A DNA stretch of 64,000 bases from Fidelibacterota bacterium (GTDB taxonomy: Bacteria; Fidelibacterota; UBA8477; JABMPR01). Of this stretch, positions 63,701 to 64,000 are shown piece by piece. Where the stretch lies: NCBI GenBank assembly GCA_018673925.1, contig JABHBL010000015.1, positions 80,335 through 144,334 of the forward strand, written 5' to 3'. The position numbers and the translations under genes were made by a program. Position 1 is the stretch's first letter; the number at the start of each line of letters is the position of its first letter. Under the pieces are notes generated by a model that saw nothing but the letters and a program-made list of their open reading frames with translations, was not told the DNA's origin and made no database searches.

Positions 63701-63890
63701 TATGTTTAAACTGATATGTAACAGGTACGGGTTCATCAGATTTAAGAATTCGGCTATGTTCCTGTTGGATAAATTCTAATTGCTCGGGGTCTACAAAATC
63801 ATAGATGGAATGTCCAATGAGTTCATCAGGCTCGTACCCAACAATTGAAACGGATGCAGGGGTGTGTGGAGTCAGACCAATTCGGTTCAT
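60714..63890 (-). CDS. Hybrid sensor kinase PAS-GAF-PAS-PAS-HisKA-HATPase-REC-REC
   Basis: The 1058-residue protein has a PAS domain (about 1-100, short at its N-terminus), GAF (about 120-268), two PAS domains (about 285-400 and 415-540), HisKA with His569 in SHELRTPLN, HATPase with IGIPEDRI and GGTGLGLAI, and two receiver domains with LDLRMPD and LDLKMPE. No membrane helix is present, so it is cytoplasmic and probably senses small molecules or redox state. The first PAS lacks its usual first strands; an in-frame stop lies about 40 bases upstream, so the gene may be truncated. It is the first gene of the signalling operon. Confidence 0.88.
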   Translation of the reverse strand: MNRIGLTPHTPASVSIVGYEPDELIGHSIYDFVDPEQLEFIQQEHSRILKSDEPVPVTYQFKHKDGYYIWLESSTRIYTPSKDEEPRILSISRDISERIKFEENLQNLNISLDEQQRRVRLLYELSASSNLSTDEQLAATLKAGIDNLGMDLGIISQIREEEYKVLHFVPESSGLKQGMIFDLGDTYCSIALVAEDIIAIDEMKASKYSSHPCYAAFNLESYIGVPIRVNGESFGTLNFSRSEARQSPFTDADHDFVRLMGQWVSRVLEQDNATKKLVQSEERFRALVRSAVVGVITMDAFGTVESFNDSAQQIFGYTQKEVIGKNVSLLMGSPESNDHDGFLKRYREGKGHGRIGESVEVVGRRKDGKKVYLDLGINEVRTEGSHFLTGTFRDITEMKKAADDLANAHLQLKSVFNSATQVGIIATDLEGKITIFNPGAERMLGYSSDEIIGQESDVFHLESEVKQRADELSRELGHPVNGFDTYVALAKLGGYAEMEWTYVRKDGSQLKVDSAVTATRDTSGEITGFLGITLDITQRKRGEEALRLAKSVAEEANQTKSEFLTNMSHELRTPLNSVIGFSNIILRNTESKLDAKEITYLERIQANGKHLLELINDILDLSKVEAGSMDLEIVSLNVGDLIQDLIGQVESQVAQKSVDLVKVLPEKIVEVQTDPGKLKQILLNLVSNAIKFTDEGEVAVKVETDPDSNRPISISVIDSGIGIPEDRIGHIFDEFEQVDSSTQRKYGGTGLGLAISRALCELMGYSLDVDSEIDKGSTFRISIPLDDPLTQIEESVRQSTRTSDRVSGSINDGSFKGKRILLVDDDPDSLTLLSHYLKDTECVLETAVSTSAAMKAVKRQKPDLITLDLRMPDEAGDVFLSALRENKKFADIPVVVVSIVARENRGKLPGATDFVQKPVNQHDLIWAIRRNIQNAPCCVLLVEDDPDMRNLISEYLSDLQLELRTAGNGQEALDILEDFVPNLILLDLKMPEMDGMKFLEVLENRTSHTMPRVMIITGKNLSSQEELLIKNDGIVIIRKDQDFEKELRHHMLTIFLEK

Positions 63891-63949
63891 TTGATCTAAA
63901 TAAATAAGAGATACTTTGGGCGGCTAACAACCCGAAAAAGGAGCCAATA

Positions 63950-64000
63950 ATGAGCCCAAAGTCAGAAGTAGAGAGACGAGTAAAAGCGATCAAAAGAAAC
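63950..64000 (+). CDS. Start of an unidentified gene, cut by the window edge
   Basis: An ATG at 63950 follows a strong AAAAAGGAGCC ribosome site and opens a frame of 17 codons (MSPKSEVERRVKAIKRN) to the window end. The basic, helical start could belong to a DNA-binding or transposase-type protein, but it is too short to assign. It runs opposite to the truncated-looking kinase gene. Confidence 0.35.
   Translation, partial: MSPKSEVERRVKAIKRN

Overview
The window is a bacterial chromosome segment of moderate GC with densely packed genes. It has no rRNA, tRNA, phage or CRISPR sequence. One secreted protein ends in a Por/type IX-like sorting domain (core NPFNSST, gene 28659..31130). There are also CBM9/DUF5916 outer-membrane proteins, 7TMR-DISM signalling proteins and REP-like hairpins. 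Together these suggest a Gram-negative member of the Fibrobacterota-Chlorobiota-Bacteroidota sphere, such as Marinimicrobia or Calditrichota. This placement is inferred from protein style only.

Layout. 1-8.7 kb: envelope and accessory genes (PlsC fragment, transglutaminase lipoprotein, diguanylate cyclase, MATE-like transporter, glycosidase-like lipoprotein, patatin, S1/P1 nuclease). 9.3-17.3 kb (+): an eight-gene operon behind a candidate sigma-54 promoter. It encodes a Tat-exported 16-Cys ferredoxin, an NrfD/HybB membrane protein, three GcvH-like proteins, a haem-c sensor kinase, its sigma-54 activator and an archaemetzincin. 17.3-26.3 kb (-): a convergent Hyb-type [NiFe] hydrogenase operon (small subunit, HybA, HybB, large subunit, protease) that runs on into a small membrane protein and two paralogous long SDR proteins. 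26.7-31.1 kb (+): a beta-barrel-like protein, PsiE-like protein and phosphodiester glycosidase. 31.2-37.9 kb (-): pyruvate dehydrogenase E1-E2-E3 followed by two acetyltransferases. 38.1-44.1 kb: DUF697 protein, hemerythrin, a haem-linked diguanylate cyclase and a spermidine-synthase-like membrane protein. 44.6-47.4 kb (+): a sulfide:quinone reductase-DUF1641-TusE/DsrC-DsrE sulfur-handling operon. 47.7-54.9 kb (-): a multihaem lipoprotein with a collagen-like stalk, a Gfo/Idh/MocA oxidoreductase, a DUF5916 protein and a zinc phospholipase-like protein. 55.1-63.9 kb (-): a tightly overlapped operon joining a hybrid kinase, an HPt-REC-GGDEF-REC protein, a response regulator, a HEAT-repeat membrane protein, a GT2 polysaccharide synthase and an unknown membrane-anchored protein.

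Main theme: anaerobic or microaerobic respiratory flexibility. H2 oxidation (Hyb), sulfide oxidation to quinone (SQR), pyruvate oxidation, multihaem cytochromes and haem- or O2-responsive sensors lie together. The most unusual element is the 9.3-17.3 kb operon. It carries a HybA/HybB-like electron-transfer module without hydrogenase subunits, and instead has three GcvH-fold proteins in which I do not see the lipoyl lysine at its usual place. I regard it as the best candidate for an undescribed system here.
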